64,000 bases of DNA from Trinickia mobilis (GCF_017315705.1 NZ_JAFLRF010000007.1:2178-66177), one strand, 5' to 3'. Shown: positions 1 to 8,882, numbered from the stretch's first letter. Numbers and translations: made by a program. The notes: a model not told the origin generated them from the sequence alone.

Positions 1-1
1 G

Positions 2-658
2 GGCATGTACGCGCTGGGCGGCAAGGCAGGCCAGACGGGTTCGGGCCAGACGTGGTCGCTTGCCGCAACGTATAACAACGGCCCGCTGTCCGTGGCTGCC
101 GGCTACTTCGTGGCCGACAACAACAACGGCGCGCGCACGGCAACGGCTGGCGCCGGCGGCTGGAGCAGCACGTCGGACGGCCCGTTCGACGGATCGCTGG
201 TCAACCTCGGCTACCAGACGGCCAAGTCGATCAACATCGCGCGCGTGGCCGCACAGTACGTCGCCGGCCCCTTCACGGTCGGCGCCGCCTACAGCAACTC
301 GCAGTACAAGAACGACGGTTTCTCTGCGTTCACCTCGACCGAGAAGTACAACACCGGACAAGGCTTCTTGATCTACCAAGCGAACACTGCGCTGCTGCTG
401 GGCCTCGGCTACAGCTACACGAAGTCGAGCGGCAACACGGGCGCGACCTACCATCAGGTTTCGCTGGGCGCGGACTACAGCCTGTCGAAGCGCACCGACG
501 TGTACCTGGTTGGCGCTTACCAGCACGCGAGCGGCGATACGCTTAACGCGCTCGGCACGCAAACCGTCAGCGCCGTCGCTTCGATCGGCTCGTACGGCTA
601 CGGCGGCGGCAGCAGCACGCAAGAGCTGTTCGTCCTCGGCCTGCGTCACAAGTTCTGA
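2..658 (+). CDS. Gram-negative porin, C-terminal part (partial)
   Basis: This is the C-terminal 218 residues of an outer-membrane porin of the Burkholderiales OmpC-like family; the reading frame is open to the left edge of the window, so the true start is upstream. The protein shows alternating aromatic and polar beta-strand segments (for example LGYSYTKSS and TDVYLVGAYQHASG) and ends in RHKF. A terminal Phe is the hallmark recognised by the BAM assembly machinery. Porins of this family form trimeric channels for small hydrophilic solutes. A strong terminator follows 40 bp after the stop. Family is secure from the sequence pattern; substrate preference cannot be told. Confidence 0.88.
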   Translation, partial: GMYALGGKAGQTGSGQTWSLAATYNNGPLSVAAGYFVADNNNGARTATAGAGGWSSTSDGPFDGSLVNLGYQTAKSINIARVAAQYVAGPFTVGAAYSNSQYKNDGFSAFTSTEKYNTGQGFLIYQANTALLLGLGYSYTKSSGNTGATYHQVSLGADYSLSKRTDVYLVGAYQHASGDTLNALGTQTVSAVASIGSYGYGGGSSTQELFVLGLRHKF

Positions 659-698
659 TCGGACTTGACTGACGGCTGACGCAACACGCTGTAATAAG

Positions 699-734
699 GC
701 CCGTCCCGACTCACGCCGGTGACGGGCTTTTTTT
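699..734 (+). terminator. Rho-independent terminator of the porin gene
   Basis: A stem GCCCGTC/GACGGGC is followed directly by a run of seven T residues. It lies 40 bp downstream of the porin stop codon on the same strand. Confidence 0.9.
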
Positions 735-805
735 CGGGCCCCATGCGAACGGTCGGCGCGTTGACCGGATTTGCTTGCACAGCGCCTACACGGACGCCAG
801 AAAGC

Positions 806-832
806 AAAAAGCCCAGTCATAGAGACCGGGCT
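806..832 (-). terminator. Terminator downstream of tRNA-His
   Basis: Read on the minus strand, AGCCCGGT and ACTGGGCT form an 8-bp stem with one G-T pair, followed by TTTTT. It sits 17 bp beyond the 3' end of tRNA-His and probably ends the dusA-tRNA transcript. Confidence 0.8.
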
Positions 833-848
833 AAACGCTTGATTTTGT

Positions 849-925
849 TGGGGTGGCTGATGGGACTCGAACCCACGACGACAGGAATCACAATCCTGGA
901 CTCTACCAACTGAGCTACAGCCACC
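849..925 (-). tRNA. tRNA-His (anticodon GTG)
   Basis: The 77-nt minus-strand sequence folds as a full cloverleaf. It has a 7-bp acceptor stem GTGGCTG/CAGCCAC, a D stem GCTC/GAGT, an anticodon stem CAGGA/TCCTG around loop TTGTGAT, and a T stem with TTCGAAC loop. The CCA end is encoded. The extra 5' G at position -1, opposite a C discriminator, is the identity feature of histidine tRNA. The gene lies 92 bp downstream of dusA on the same strand, with a terminator after it, so the two may share a transcript. Confidence 0.97.
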
Positions 926-1017
926 ATTGACACTTGCTGCTTGGCTTGCCAGAACTAGCTTGCCGATCAATCAAGAAGCGAGATTATACGAACATAGACC
1001 AGGCTTGCCAAGCCCCC

Positions 1018-2019
1018 TTAATCGATAAATTCGATCGGCTCGCGCAAACAATTGCGCGCTTCGTCGAAGATCGCGAGGTCGCGCGCGGCCAGCTTTTTGT
1101 TATCCGACAACACGCGGCGCCAGCCGCGCGAGCCCGCCACGCCCCGATAGAGGCCGAGCGCATGGCGCGTGATGGCGCCGAGGAACGTACCGCCCGCAAG
1201 CTCGTCCGCGCAGTAGCGGATCAGGTCCGCTTCGATTTGCTCGCGCGTTCGCGGCGGCTCGGTTGCGCCGTAGAAGCGCGCGTCGACCTCCGCCAGCACG
1301 TACGGATTGTGGTACGCCTCGCGCCCGAGCATCACGCCGTCGACGTGCTGCAAATGCGACTCGACTTCGTCGAGCGTCTTGATTCCGCCGTTGATGATGA
1401 TCTCGAGCGCCGGGAAATCGCGCTTCAGGCGGTACGCGTACTCATACTTGAGCGGCGGGATCTCGCGGTTTTCCTTCGGCGACAAGCCCTTCAGGATCGC
1501 GTTGCGCGCGTGCACGATGAAGACCTCGCAGCCCGCTTCCGCGATCGTGCCCACGAAATCGCGCACGAATTCATAATCCTCGACGACATCGACGCCGACC
1601 CGGTGCTTGACCGTCACCGGAATCGACACCGCATCGCGCATCGCCTTCACGCAATCGGCGACGAGCTGCGGCTCGTTCATCAGGCACGCGCCGAACGCGC
1701 CGCGCTGCACGCGCTCGGACGGGCAGCCGCAATTCAGATTGATCTCGTCATAGCCCCATTGCTCGCCGAGCTTCGCCGAGCGCGCGAGGTCGGCCGGCTC
1801 GCTGCCGCCGAGTTGCAGCGCGACCGGCGCTTCCTCAGCCGAAAACGCGAGATGGCGGGCGACGTCGCCGTAAAGCAGGGCGCCCGTCGTCACCATTTCC
1901 GTGTACAGCCACGTATGGCGCGAGATCAGCCGGTGCAGCGAACGGCAGTGGCGGTCAGTCCAATCCATCATCGGCGCTACGGATACGCGGCGAGGACTGG
2001 AACGAGGCAATGACGGCAT
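1018..2019 (-). CDS. dusA: tRNA-dihydrouridine synthase A
   Basis: FMN-dependent enzyme that reduces uridine to dihydrouridine in the D loop of tRNAs (positions 20/20a for DusA). The TIM-barrel N-terminus SVAPMMDWTDRH and the motif NLNCGCPS, which contains the catalytic Cys, are both present; KHRVGVD and INGGI further along fit flavin and tRNA binding. With the ATG used here the protein is 333 residues, the usual family length. A GTG at 2055 would add 12 residues; neither start has a strong ribosome binding site. It is followed on the same strand by tRNA-His, a possible co-transcribed neighbour. Assignment to DusA rather than DusB/C rests on the DWTDRH signature. Confidence 0.93.
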   Translation of the reverse strand: MPSLPRSSPRRVSVAPMMDWTDRHCRSLHRLISRHTWLYTEMVTTGALLYGDVARHLAFSAEEAPVALQLGGSEPADLARSAKLGEQWGYDEINLNCGCPSERVQRGAFGACLMNEPQLVADCVKAMRDAVSIPVTVKHRVGVDVVEDYEFVRDFVGTIAEAGCEVFIVHARNAILKGLSPKENREIPPLKYEYAYRLKRDFPALEIIINGGIKTLDEVESHLQHVDGVMLGREAYHNPYVLAEVDARFYGATEPPRTREQIEADLIRYCADELAGGTFLGAITRHALGLYRGVAGSRGWRRVLSDNKKLAARDLAIFDEARNCLREPIEFID

Positions 2020-2103
2020 GGGAAAAATCGGCGGTGAAGGGCGGAAAGCTTGCACGCGCGGCGGCGAACAAGCCGGGCGCGGCGCGCAACTCAGGCCGCA
2101 ATT

Positions 2104-3555
2104 TTACCGCAACGGTGCGGTTTCCCGCCTGACGTGCCCGCTCACGTGCGCGCCCGCGTCGCGATCGAGGCCGAACACGTCGAAGATGCCTGCGAGCCCG
2201 AGCGCCGCGACGAGCAGGAACGCGAGCGCGAAGTCGTCCGGCGTGCTCGGTTGCGCCGAATGGCCGTGCAGCCAGGTCGCGGTGCGCAGCGCGATCGCGC
2301 CGAACGCGACCCCCATGCCCATCGCCATCTGGTTTAGCGTGCTGGCGAGTGTCGAAGCGCCGCTCATTTGCAGCTTGGGCACGTCGGCGAAGCTGAGCGT
2401 GTTGAGTGCGGTGAACTGCAGCGAGCGCGACAAACCGCTGACGAACAGCAGGGCGACGATCCAGACGTAGGGCGTCGCGGGCGTGAGCAGGCTCATCGCC
2501 GCGAGCGTCGCGGCGGCGAACGCGCCGTTCGCGAGCAGCACTGCGCGAAAGCCGAAGCGCTTCATGACGGGGGTCGTGACGAGCTTCATCGACAGGTTGC
2601 CCGCGAACACCGCGAGCGTCAGCAGGCCTGAGCGGAACGCGTTCATGCCGAACCCGACCTGGAACATCAGCGGCAGCAGGAACGGCACGACGCTGATCGA
2701 AATCCGAAAGAGCGATCCGCCTGTCATCGAGACGGCGAAGGTCTTCACTCGAAACGCCGACAAGTCGACGACGGGATTGCGCGCGCGTCGCAAATACACG
2801 AGCGCAACCGCGCCCGCAGCGCTGCCCACGGCGAGGAAGACGAGCGCTTCGCGCCAGGGCGCGACGCTCCGGCCGATCAGTTCGGTCGCGTACAGCAGCG
2901 TCGTGCACGCGAACCCGCATAGCACGAAACCAAGCGCGTCGAACGGACGCTTCGCGTCTTCGCGCGCATTGCCGATGAAGCGCCACGCGAGCGCGATGCC
3001 GATCAGGCCGAGCGGCAGGTTCAGATAGAAGATCCAGCGCCACGACGAATAGGTCGTGATGAAGCCGCCGAGCGGCGGCCCGATCACAGGTGCGACGAGC
3101 CCTGGCCACGTGATGATCGCGATCGCGCGCATCAGGTCTTCCTTGCGCGTCGCGCGCAGCACGGCGAGCCGGCCTACCGGAACCATCATCGCGCCGCCGA
3201 CGCCTTGCACGATGCGCGCCGCAGTAAACTCGACGAGCCCCTGGGTCATTCCGCAGACTACCGACGCCGCCGTGAACACCGCGATTGCGCTTGTAAACAC
3301 GGAGCGCACGCCGAAGCGGTCCGCAGCCCAGCCACTCACCGGAATGAAGACCGCGAGCGTGAGCAGGTACGACGTGATGCCGATGCTCAAGTCAACCGGA
3401 TGGACATTGAACGAGCGCGCCATCTGCGGGAGCGCGGTGGCGATGATCGTGCCGTCGAGGTTTTCCATGAAGAACGCGGCCGCGACGAGCATGACGATCA
3501 GCGACGCTTCGTTTGCGCGCGCGGGCGCGGTGGACGGCGGTGCGGAACCTGACAT
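2104..3555 (-). CDS. MFS drug exporter, DHA2 (EmrB/QacA-like) family
   Basis: A 483-residue inner-membrane protein with about 14 hydrophobic segments, the length and topology of the DHA2 proton/drug antiporters. The first helix has the family signature LDGTIIATALPQM. The loop after helix 2 has WAADRFGVR, the MFS motif A, and the fifth helix has PVIGPPLGG, motif C of antiporters. No adaptor (EmrA) or outer-membrane gene is next to it, so it probably works as a single-component pump. The substrate cannot be predicted. The gene lies 84 bp upstream of dusA and may be read together with it. Confidence 0.9.
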   Translation of the reverse strand: MSGSAPPSTAPARANEASLIVMLVAAAFFMENLDGTIIATALPQMARSFNVHPVDLSIGITSYLLTLAVFIPVSGWAADRFGVRSVFTSAIAVFTAASVVCGMTQGLVEFTAARIVQGVGGAMMVPVGRLAVLRATRKEDLMRAIAIITWPGLVAPVIGPPLGGFITTYSSWRWIFYLNLPLGLIGIALAWRFIGNAREDAKRPFDALGFVLCGFACTTLLYATELIGRSVAPWREALVFLAVGSAAGAVALVYLRRARNPVVDLSAFRVKTFAVSMTGGSLFRISISVVPFLLPLMFQVGFGMNAFRSGLLTLAVFAGNLSMKLVTTPVMKRFGFRAVLLANGAFAAATLAAMSLLTPATPYVWIVALLFVSGLSRSLQFTALNTLSFADVPKLQMSGASTLASTLNQMAMGMGVAFGAIALRTATWLHGHSAQPSTPDDFALAFLLVAALGLAGIFDVFGLDRDAGAHVSGHVRRETAPLR

Positions 3556-3921
3556 CGGCGAGACTCTCCTCTAGGTGGCGCGTCGGGCGTTGCCGCTGTG
3601 GTCCGTCATTCTAGCGGGCGTGCTCCTCTCGCGCCTCTCGTGCCTGGAACGTGAGGATGCGACTGCCCGGCGCTTGCTGGGCCGATCGGCTCAAAGCGCG
3701 GCGCGGGATAGGCGCGTGCCGCTCAAATCGGACGATTCGAGCGCAAAAGCGATCTACACTTTTTAGCAAGACGAGGTGTGACAGCGCCGGTGCCTCCGGC
3801 GGCGGAGCCGGGCACGGAGCCTCGCCGGCGGCGAAAGCGTGCTTCGATGGTAGGATTCGCCCGGCAAAAACACCGGCCGCGCAGGCTGCCGGAGAGCAAT
3901 TCTTTGGACCCAGGAAATCGA
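3556..3921. other. Intergenic region between divergent MFS and hypothetical genes
   Basis: A 366-bp gap between the MFS gene start and the next gene on the plus strand. It must hold both promoters, but I find no convincing -35/-10 pair. It contains a GC-rich stretch rich in short inverted repeats around 3785-3835. An open frame continues upstream of the next gene from 3778, but the better start is at 3922. Confidence 0.4.
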
Positions 3922-4344
3922 ATGGCGCAACAGAAAACCAATCCCAAACTCGAGCAAGCGCTGACGCGCGGCGATCTTGCGATGCGGCAGGCGAATTCCG
4001 CCCGGGCGACCGCGCTTTTGCGCGCGCTTGGCAAGATGATCGTCGAGTCGTCGGCGACGATCGGTGTCGAGGCCTTCACGTCGATTCCCGATGGCGACCG
4101 CATTTACGATCCGGCCGGCGGCCTGTGGCCGCAGAAACTGCTGGTGTCGCTCGACGGACCGGTCGAGGACGCCGATCCGGACGAATTGCGCACCGTCTGG
4201 CTGCTCGCCGATACGCCGAACACCGTGTTCCGTGTCGAATGGCATCGGGCGGACGGCAAGATCGGCCGCCAGGAAGGGCGGCCGCTCGCGACCGTCGCGT
4301 TCATCAGCGATGTCGAGATTCCATGGAGCGACGACGAGGACTGA
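3922..4344 (+). CDS. Conserved hypothetical protein
   Basis: A 140-residue soluble protein that I do not recognise as a named family. The start chosen, MAQQKTNPK, is preceded at good spacing by AGGAA (3912-3916). Longer in-frame starts exist, but their added residues are Arg/Pro-rich and look non-coding. The protein begins with a basic helical segment and ends with an acidic tail (PWSDDED). The centre (DEL.TVWLLAD..NTVFRVEWHRADGK) looks like alternating beta strands. There is no signal peptide or membrane segment. It converges on the ABC exporter genes, 27 bp away, with no obvious functional link. Codon use matches its neighbours, so it is likely real. Confidence 0.7.
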   Translation: MAQQKTNPKLEQALTRGDLAMRQANSARATALLRALGKMIVESSATIGVEAFTSIPDGDRIYDPAGGLWPQKLLVSLDGPVEDADPDELRTVWLLADTPNTVFRVEWHRADGKIGRQEGRPLATVAFISDVEIPWSDDED

Positions 4345-4371
4345 GCGCTGCGGCCCGCTGCGCGTTCGGAT

Positions 4372-5211
4372 TCAGCGCATCATCCGGCGCCTGAACAGCG
4401 CCGCGCAGACGAAGAACGACACCAGCGCGTAGCCGGCCAGCACGTAGATGTGCAGCGCAGCATCCTGCATCGGCCGGCCGAGCATCGCGGGACGAATCAG
4501 CTCCACCGCGTGCAGCAGCGGCGAGGCAAGCGCTGCGCGCTGCGCAAGTCCGGGCAACTGCGTGATCGGAAAGAACACGCCGGAAAGCAACAGCATCGGC
4601 GTGAGCACGAGCGTCTGGTAGAACATGAAGAAGTCGTACGACGGCGCAAGCGCCGTCACGATCATGGCGAGGCTTGCGAAGGCCAGGCCCGCGAGCACGA
4701 TGGCCGGCAGTGCGAGCAGCATCGACGGAAAGCTCGCGTAGCCGAGCAGGCCCGCCACGAGCATGATCGCGACGCCCGACAGCACCGCCTTGCTCGCGCC
4801 CCAGACAATCTCGCCCAGCACGATATCGCCGAGCGTGAGGGGCGTGTGCATGATCGCCTCCCACGTGCGCTGCACGTGCATCCGCGAGAATCCCGAATAC
4901 ATCGATTCGAAGCTCGCCGACATCATCACGCTGGACGCCACCGTGCCCGCCGCGAGAAACGCGATGTACGACACGCCCTCGACGCGTCCCACCATGAGCC
5001 CGAGCCCGAGGCCAAGACCGAACAGATAGATCATCGGGTCGGCGAGATTGCCGATCATCGACGCCAGCGCGAGCTTCTTCCAAACCAGATAGTTGCGGCG
5101 CCACACTGCAATCCAGTGCGTCGCGTTCGCAGGCAGTGCGCTGCGCAGGCGCGAGACCGTCGAAGGCGACGTGTCGGGCGTGTTGGGCATGTCGTAGCGG
5201 CGAGCGTCCAT
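4372..5211 (-). CDS. ABC-2 type exporter permease, NodJ-like
   Basis: A 279-residue inner-membrane permease with six hydrophobic segments, the ABC2_membrane fold. The N-terminal [12 protein letters not shown] and [14 protein letters not shown], and the central FEAMYSGF-like FESMYSGF, match the NodJ branch. It pairs with the ATPase gene 37 bp upstream. NodIJ in rhizobia exports Nod factor, but close relatives are common in Burkholderiales that make no Nod factor, and nod biosynthesis genes are absent here. The substrate is therefore unknown. The start MDARRYD (5211) was chosen because residues further upstream are out-of-character Cys/Arg-rich; MPNTPDT at 5190 is another option. Confidence 0.88.
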   Translation of the reverse strand: MDARRYDMPNTPDTSPSTVSRLRSALPANATHWIAVWRRNYLVWKKLALASMIGNLADPMIYLFGLGLGLGLMVGRVEGVSYIAFLAAGTVASSVMMSASFESMYSGFSRMHVQRTWEAIMHTPLTLGDIVLGEIVWGASKAVLSGVAIMLVAGLLGYASFPSMLLALPAIVLAGLAFASLAMIVTALAPSYDFFMFYQTLVLTPMLLLSGVFFPITQLPGLAQRAALASPLLHAVELIRPAMLGRPMQDAALHIYVLAGYALVSFFVCAALFRRRMMR

Positions 5212-5248
5212 GTCGGTCGGTCCTGGCGCGTGTTCTAGGTATGGGTTG

Positions 5249-6163
5249 TCAGTCCTGCATGTCTCGGCCGGTGAGCCGCAGGAACACGTCTTCGAGATTG
5301 GCAGGACGATGCAGATAGCGCAAGCCGGCCCGGCCGTCGAGCCGCGCATGCACCGGCTGCGGATCGCGCACATAGCAAAAGAGCGTCTCGCCGCTGATTT
5401 CCGTGCGTACGGCAAACGGCGCAAGTTCGTCGCGCAATGCCGCGGGGTCGGCGCCGTAGATCTCGATGACTTCGCAGCCGATCTCGGCCTCGATGAGTGC
5501 TTTCGGCGCGCCTTCGGCGATCTTTTGTCCTTCTTCGATGACGCACAGGCGATGGCAGAGCCGCTCGGCTTCCTCCATGAAATGCGTCGTGAGCAGGATG
5601 GTCTTGCCGCGCGCGAGCAGCGAGCGCAGGCGTTCCCAGATCAGGTGCCGCGCCTGCGGATCGAGACCGGTCGTGGGCTCGTCCATGATCAGCACGTCCG
5701 GGTCGTTGATGAGCGCGCGCGCCAGCGTGAGGCGCCGCTTCATGCCGCCCGACAGTTCGCCGACGCGCGCATCGGCCTTGTTTTCGAGCCTCGCGAATTC
5801 GAGCAGCGTAGGCACCATCGCGCGAGTTTGCGTCGACGAGAGCCCGAAGTAGCGTCCGAATACCAGCAGGTTTTCGCGGACGGTGAAGTCGGGGTCGAGG
5901 TTGTCGAACTGCGGCACGACGCCGACGTGTTGACGCGCAAAACGCGCCCGCGCCGGAATCGGCTCGCCGCAGAGCCGGATCATGCCGGCGTCGGGTTCGC
6001 TCATGCCGAGCAGCATCTTGATCGAGGTCGTCTTACCGGCGCCGTTCGGCCCGAGCAGGCCGAAACATTCGCCGACGCGCACGTGAAACGACAGGCCATT
6101 CACGACGGCTTTGTCGCCGAAATGCTTTTCGACTTCGTGAAACTCGATGGCAGCGTCGGACAT
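5249..6163 (-). CDS. ABC exporter ATP-binding protein, NodI-like
   Basis: The ATPase of the NodIJ-type exporter, 304 residues from the start used. It has Walker [11 protein letters not shown]-loop region VVPQFDNLD, signature LSGGM, Walker [13 protein letters not shown] and the switch-loop H in [11 protein letters not shown]. The C-terminal [15 protein letters not shown] is typical of the DrrA/NodI subfamily. An in-frame ATG at 6208 would add 15 residues; the conserved domain begins just after MSDAAIEF, so the shorter form is favoured. It forms a two-gene operon with the permease. Subfamily is clear; transported molecule is not. Confidence 0.9.
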   Translation of the reverse strand: MSDAAIEFHEVEKHFGDKAVVNGLSFHVRVGECFGLLGPNGAGKTTSIKMLLGMSEPDAGMIRLCGEPIPARARFARQHVGVVPQFDNLDPDFTVRENLLVFGRYFGLSSTQTRAMVPTLLEFARLENKADARVGELSGGMKRRLTLARALINDPDVLIMDEPTTGLDPQARHLIWERLRSLLARGKTILLTTHFMEEAERLCHRLCVIEEGQKIAEGAPKALIEAEIGCEVIEIYGADPAALRDELAPFAVRTEISGETLFCYVRDPQPVHARLDGRAGLRYLHRPANLEDVFLRLTGRDMQD

Positions 6164-6442
6164 GGGCGCGTGGGTTCCGGCAGGCGAGTGTTGAGAGGCT
6201 TGGGCCATTCTAGTGCATCGGCAAATACGGCTCTGCGCAGACCTTGCCCTGAACTTGTGCGCTGCAACGGGCCTCGTGCCGCTAGCGGGCATCGAGCCGA
6301 GCTCTCATTCGGCTCCGGTTCGATTTGGCGCACGAATCGACCTACTCCCTAAGCGTTTTCCATCCCTTGCAAGCGGAATTGCGGCGCACCATGATTAGAA
6401 CGAAGGTGCGCGCAAGCGCGGAAGTGTGAAAGGGAGGCAACC

Positions 6443-6946
6443 ATGGCTAGTTACAAAAAAATTCTGTTGTGCTACGACGGCACGCGCGAAGGCCGCAAGG
6501 CGCTGCGCTGCGGCGCCGATCTTGCACTCGATTTGAAGGCGGAGACGCATCTGCTGTCGGTCGTCGACATGCGGACGAGCATCGCACAGAGCGCCGGGCT
6601 CTTGACCGATGTCGCGTGCGGGCGCTTCGAGGACGCCGCGCGCGAGATTCTTCAGGAAGGCGTGAACTGGCTGACCGAGCGGGGCGTGCAGGCGCACGGC
6701 CATTTCGCGTTCGGCCACCCGATCGACGAGATCGCGAATCTCGCGAACGAACTCCAGGCCGATCTAGTCGTGGTAGGCCACCGCTGCCGAAGCGGCCTCT
6801 CGCGCTGGTGGATGGGCTCGGGCAACACGCAGTTGCTCGACCGCGTATCGTGCAGCATTCTCGTTGCGTGCTCGACGGCGCAAGAACAACGAAAAGAAGC
6901 GGAAACCGAAGCAGCCTTGAGCGGCGAAGCGGGGACCGTGCGCTAA
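6443..6946 (+). CDS. Universal stress protein (UspA family)
   Basis: A 167-residue single-domain cytoplasmic Usp protein. It opens with YKKILLCYDGTREGRKAL, the first strand and nucleotide-binding Asp. It ends its domain with VVVGHRCRSG...MGS...CSILVA, corresponding to the ATP-binding motif G-x2-G-x9-G-S. The second Gly of that motif is Cys here, so ATP binding may be weakened. The last 20 residues are a Glu/Ala-rich tail. The ribosome binding site GGGAGG (about 6432-6437) fits the start. The gene stands alone between a divergent ABC operon and a convergent DUF2939 gene. Confidence 0.88.
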   Translation: MASYKKILLCYDGTREGRKALRCGADLALDLKAETHLLSVVDMRTSIAQSAGLLTDVACGRFEDAAREILQEGVNWLTERGVQAHGHFAFGHPIDEIANLANELQADLVVVGHRCRSGLSRWWMGSGNTQLLDRVSCSILVACSTAQEQRKEAETEAALSGEAGTVR

Positions 6947-6957
6947 GTCGTGTCTCT

Positions 6958-6995
6958 CGTGCGGCCGCTCGCTCGGACCGGCCGCACGTCGCTTT
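6958..6995 (+). terminator. Hairpin between convergent genes, probable terminator
   Basis: CGTGCGGCCG (6958-6967) and CGGCCGCACG (6979-6988) form a perfect 10-bp stem with an 11-nt loop. The following T run is weak (TCGCTTT). It lies 12 bp after the usp stop and 30 bp before the end of the convergent DUF2939 gene. Confidence 0.5.
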
Positions 6996-7017
6996 GGTCA
7001 AGCGTCGCGGGGCGCGA

Positions 7018-7662
7018 TCAATCGTTCAGTTCGACCGCCACTAGCTTCCATGAAAACAACCCGTCGCGATGCAGAAGCGCCGAATACTGCGCACTGCCCG
7101 CAACGCGCCGGTAGGTGACAGCAAATTCATTGACGCTGCGATAGGCCGCCGTGGTTTGCCGTGGGGCCGGGGCCGATGCCGGCTGGCTCGAGGAAGGGGC
7201 CGGTTCCGATGCCGGTTGCGACGGAGCCGTATTTGACGCCGTGTCCTCCGAAGGTTCCGGCGGCGCTGGCGGACGCTCGCCGGGCGTACCCCGCGGTGGC
7301 AAGCCGTTGAGGATTGCGGCGACGCCGTCGGGTGTTGCGTATGCGTCGACGAGCGGCCCGATCAGCGCGACCCCGATCATGGCCCCGATGGCGGCGAACG
7401 GGTTATTGAGCTTTTGCTCGTCGATACGCCGCGTCAGCATTTGCGTGACTTGATCCTTGAGGCTTTGACGCAAAGCCGGATAGTCGACGTACTGATTGAG
7501 CGTTTGCGCGTCGCGCGCGTCCGCTGCGCGTTTCAGATGATCGAGCGCGACGTACGGCGACGCGTAGGCATAGCCCAATACCGCGATTACAGCGATCGCG
7601 ATAACGGCAGTAATCGCAAGAGCAACCGGCTTGCGTTGCGTTGAGCGCACGGGATCGGACAT
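7018..7662 (-). CDS. DUF2939 family protein, membrane-anchored
   Basis: A 214-residue protein with one N-terminal membrane helix (residues about 12-33: VALAITAVIAIAVIAVLGYA) and the DUF2939 signature just after it: SPYVALDHLKRAADARDAQT and VDYPALRQSLKDQ. A Pro/Ala/Ser-rich linker, about residues 125-170, separates this from a short C-terminal domain ending FSWKLVAVELND. The function of the family is unknown; the anchor and linker suggest a periplasmic protein. It has no clear operon partner. Identification rests on the SPY...L and VDYPALR motifs. Confidence 0.8.
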   Translation of the reverse strand: MSDPVRSTQRKPVALAITAVIAIAVIAVLGYAYASPYVALDHLKRAADARDAQTLNQYVDYPALRQSLKDQVTQMLTRRIDEQKLNNPFAAIGAMIGVALIGPLVDAYATPDGVAAILNGLPPRGTPGERPPAPPEPSEDTASNTAPSQPASEPAPSSSQPASAPAPRQTTAAYRSVNEFAVTYRRVAGSAQYSALLHRDGLFSWKLVAVELND

Positions 7663-7754
7663 GAAGGAAAGGTCTCCGTAAAGAATGACGATGAACGGTG
7701 GACCGTCAACTCGAGAAAATGATCCCGTCGCAATTGTTAGCTATTGCAACTTGC

Positions 7755-7800
7755 GCAACCGAGTGGGCAACTGCGTGGGCAACCGCCTGGGCAAATGGGC
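7755..7800. repeat. 12-bp tandem repeat, about 3.8 units
   Basis: Units beginning at 7755, 7767, 7779 and 7791 share the core GCAAC...GTGG or CTGG (GCAACCGAGTGG, GCAACTGCGTGG, GCAACCGCCTGG, GCAAATGGGC). The array lies just outside the stop codon of the small gene that follows lexA. Confidence 0.7.
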
Positions 7801-7803
7801 CCG

Positions 7804-8178
7804 TCAATCGAAAAGCCCTTGCTGCGCGCCCGCATGTTCGGCCGCGATGCAGCGATCGATCATCCGGCAGACCGCATCGATGGTGCCGACCATGATCAGG
7901 CGCGAAGCGCCGTGATAGACGCGCACCGGGCCGCGCCGTGCGGGTTCCGTGTTCAACCCGCTATTCAGCGACACGCGGGCGAACGCGGGCAGCGCCGACG
8001 GCAGCGCAGGCCCCAATGCCTCCGCTAGCAAATCCGGCTGATCAAATCGCTGCTCATCGAATCGCGCAGAGCGGGTGAGCGCTGCGCTCGTTTCGAGCGG
8101 CGCGCATGGCACGGCGCCGCGCAAATGGCGCAGGCGGCCAAATTGACGGAAGGGCAAAAGGCGGGCAAGGCGGTCCAT
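7804..8178 (-). CDS. Small hypothetical protein in the lexA transcript
   Basis: A 124-residue protein of unknown function that starts 31 bp after the lexA stop on the same strand. GGAG, seven bases before the ATG, supports the start. No membrane segment or signal peptide is evident. The N-terminal third is Arg/Leu-rich; the C-terminal part (YHGASRLIMVGTIDAVCRMI) looks like a folded helical region. Because no terminator separates it from lexA, it is likely to be induced with lexA in the SOS response. Its length and sequence do not match SulA, RecX or ImuA as I know them. Codon use is like its neighbours, so I treat it as real. Confidence 0.65.
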   Translation of the reverse strand: MDRLARLLPFRQFGRLRHLRGAVPCAPLETSAALTRSARFDEQRFDQPDLLAEALGPALPSALPAFARVSLNSGLNTEPARRGPVRVYHGASRLIMVGTIDAVCRMIDRCIAAEHAGAQQGLFD

Positions 8179-8209
8179 GGCGTTTCTCCAGGCAGAGTCC
8201 GGGCAGCGT

Positions 8210-8860
8210 TCAGAATTCGGTGGGGCGAATCAGCCCCACGGCGATACCTTCGAGCGCGAAATCGGCGCTGCCGGCCTGAACAAAGATGTTTTCGTAATCG
8301 GGGTTCTCGGCGATCAGTTCGATGCCGTCCTTGCGGCGCTTGAGGCGCTTGACGGTGACGTCGTCCCCGAGCCGCGCGACGATGATCTGGCCGTCTTTCG
8401 CTTCGCTGCGCTTTTGCACCGCGAGCAGATCGCCGTCGAGGATGCCGGCGTCGCGCATCGACAGCCCGCGTACTTTCAGCAGGTAGTCGGGCTTGTTCGA
8501 GAAAAGCGCCGGATCGCACGCGTAATGCTGCGAGATATGTTCTTGCGCGAGGATCGGGCTGCCCGCCGCGACGCGCCCGACGAGCGGCAAGGAAAGTTGC
8601 ATCAGACTCGTATGCGGCAGCGTGAATTGATGCGGTGCGTCGTCCACGCCCATCAAGAGGCGGATGCCGCGCGACGCGCCGGCGGCGAGCTCGATCACCC
8701 CTTTGCGCGCAAGCGCCCGCAGATGCTCTTCGGCCGAGTTGGCCGAGCTGAAGCCGAGTTCCGCGGCGATTTCGGCCCGCGTGGGCGGAAAGCCGCTGCG
8801 TTCGATCGTCTGGCGGATCAAGTCGTAAACCTGCTGCTGCCTTGCGGTGAGTTTGGTCAT
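8210..8860 (-). CDS. lexA: LexA SOS repressor
   Basis: The 216-residue transcriptional repressor and self-cleaving serine protease of the SOS response. The N-terminal winged helix-turn-helix contains [20 protein letters not shown]. The cleavage site is A99-G100 in GRVAAGSP. The catalytic pair is S134 ([10 protein letters not shown]) and K171 (VTVKRLK), 37 residues apart as in E. coli LexA. RecA filaments on single-stranded DNA trigger the cleavage. Two SOS boxes lie immediately upstream, so the gene is autoregulated. A small gene of unknown function follows 31 bp downstream, and the sulfate operon diverges from it. Confidence 0.98.
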   Translation of the reverse strand: MTKLTARQQQVYDLIRQTIERSGFPPTRAEIAAELGFSSANSAEEHLRALARKGVIELAAGASRGIRLLMGVDDAPHQFTLPHTSLMQLSLPLVGRVAAGSPILAQEHISQHYACDPALFSNKPDYLLKVRGLSMRDAGILDGDLLAVQKRSEAKDGQIIVARLGDDVTVKRLKRRKDGIELIAENPDYENIFVQAGSADFALEGIAVGLIRPTEF

Positions 8861-8866
8861 GGCGCA

Positions 8867-8882
8867 CTGTATGGATAGACAG
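8867..8882 (-). promoter_or_regulatory. SOS (LexA) box 1 of lexA
   Basis: CTGTATGGATAGACAG fits the CTG-N10-CAG LexA operator. It begins 6 bp upstream of the lexA start codon and so overlaps the ribosome binding region. Confidence 0.8.

Noticed and set aside
719-913. A 64-codon open frame after the porin gene
   Set aside because: It runs through a terminator and the opposite strand of tRNA-His; there is no coding signal.
4372-6163. NodIJ homologues as evidence of a nodulation locus
   Set aside because: No nodABC or other nodulation genes are present, and this exporter pair is common in non-symbiotic Burkholderiales.
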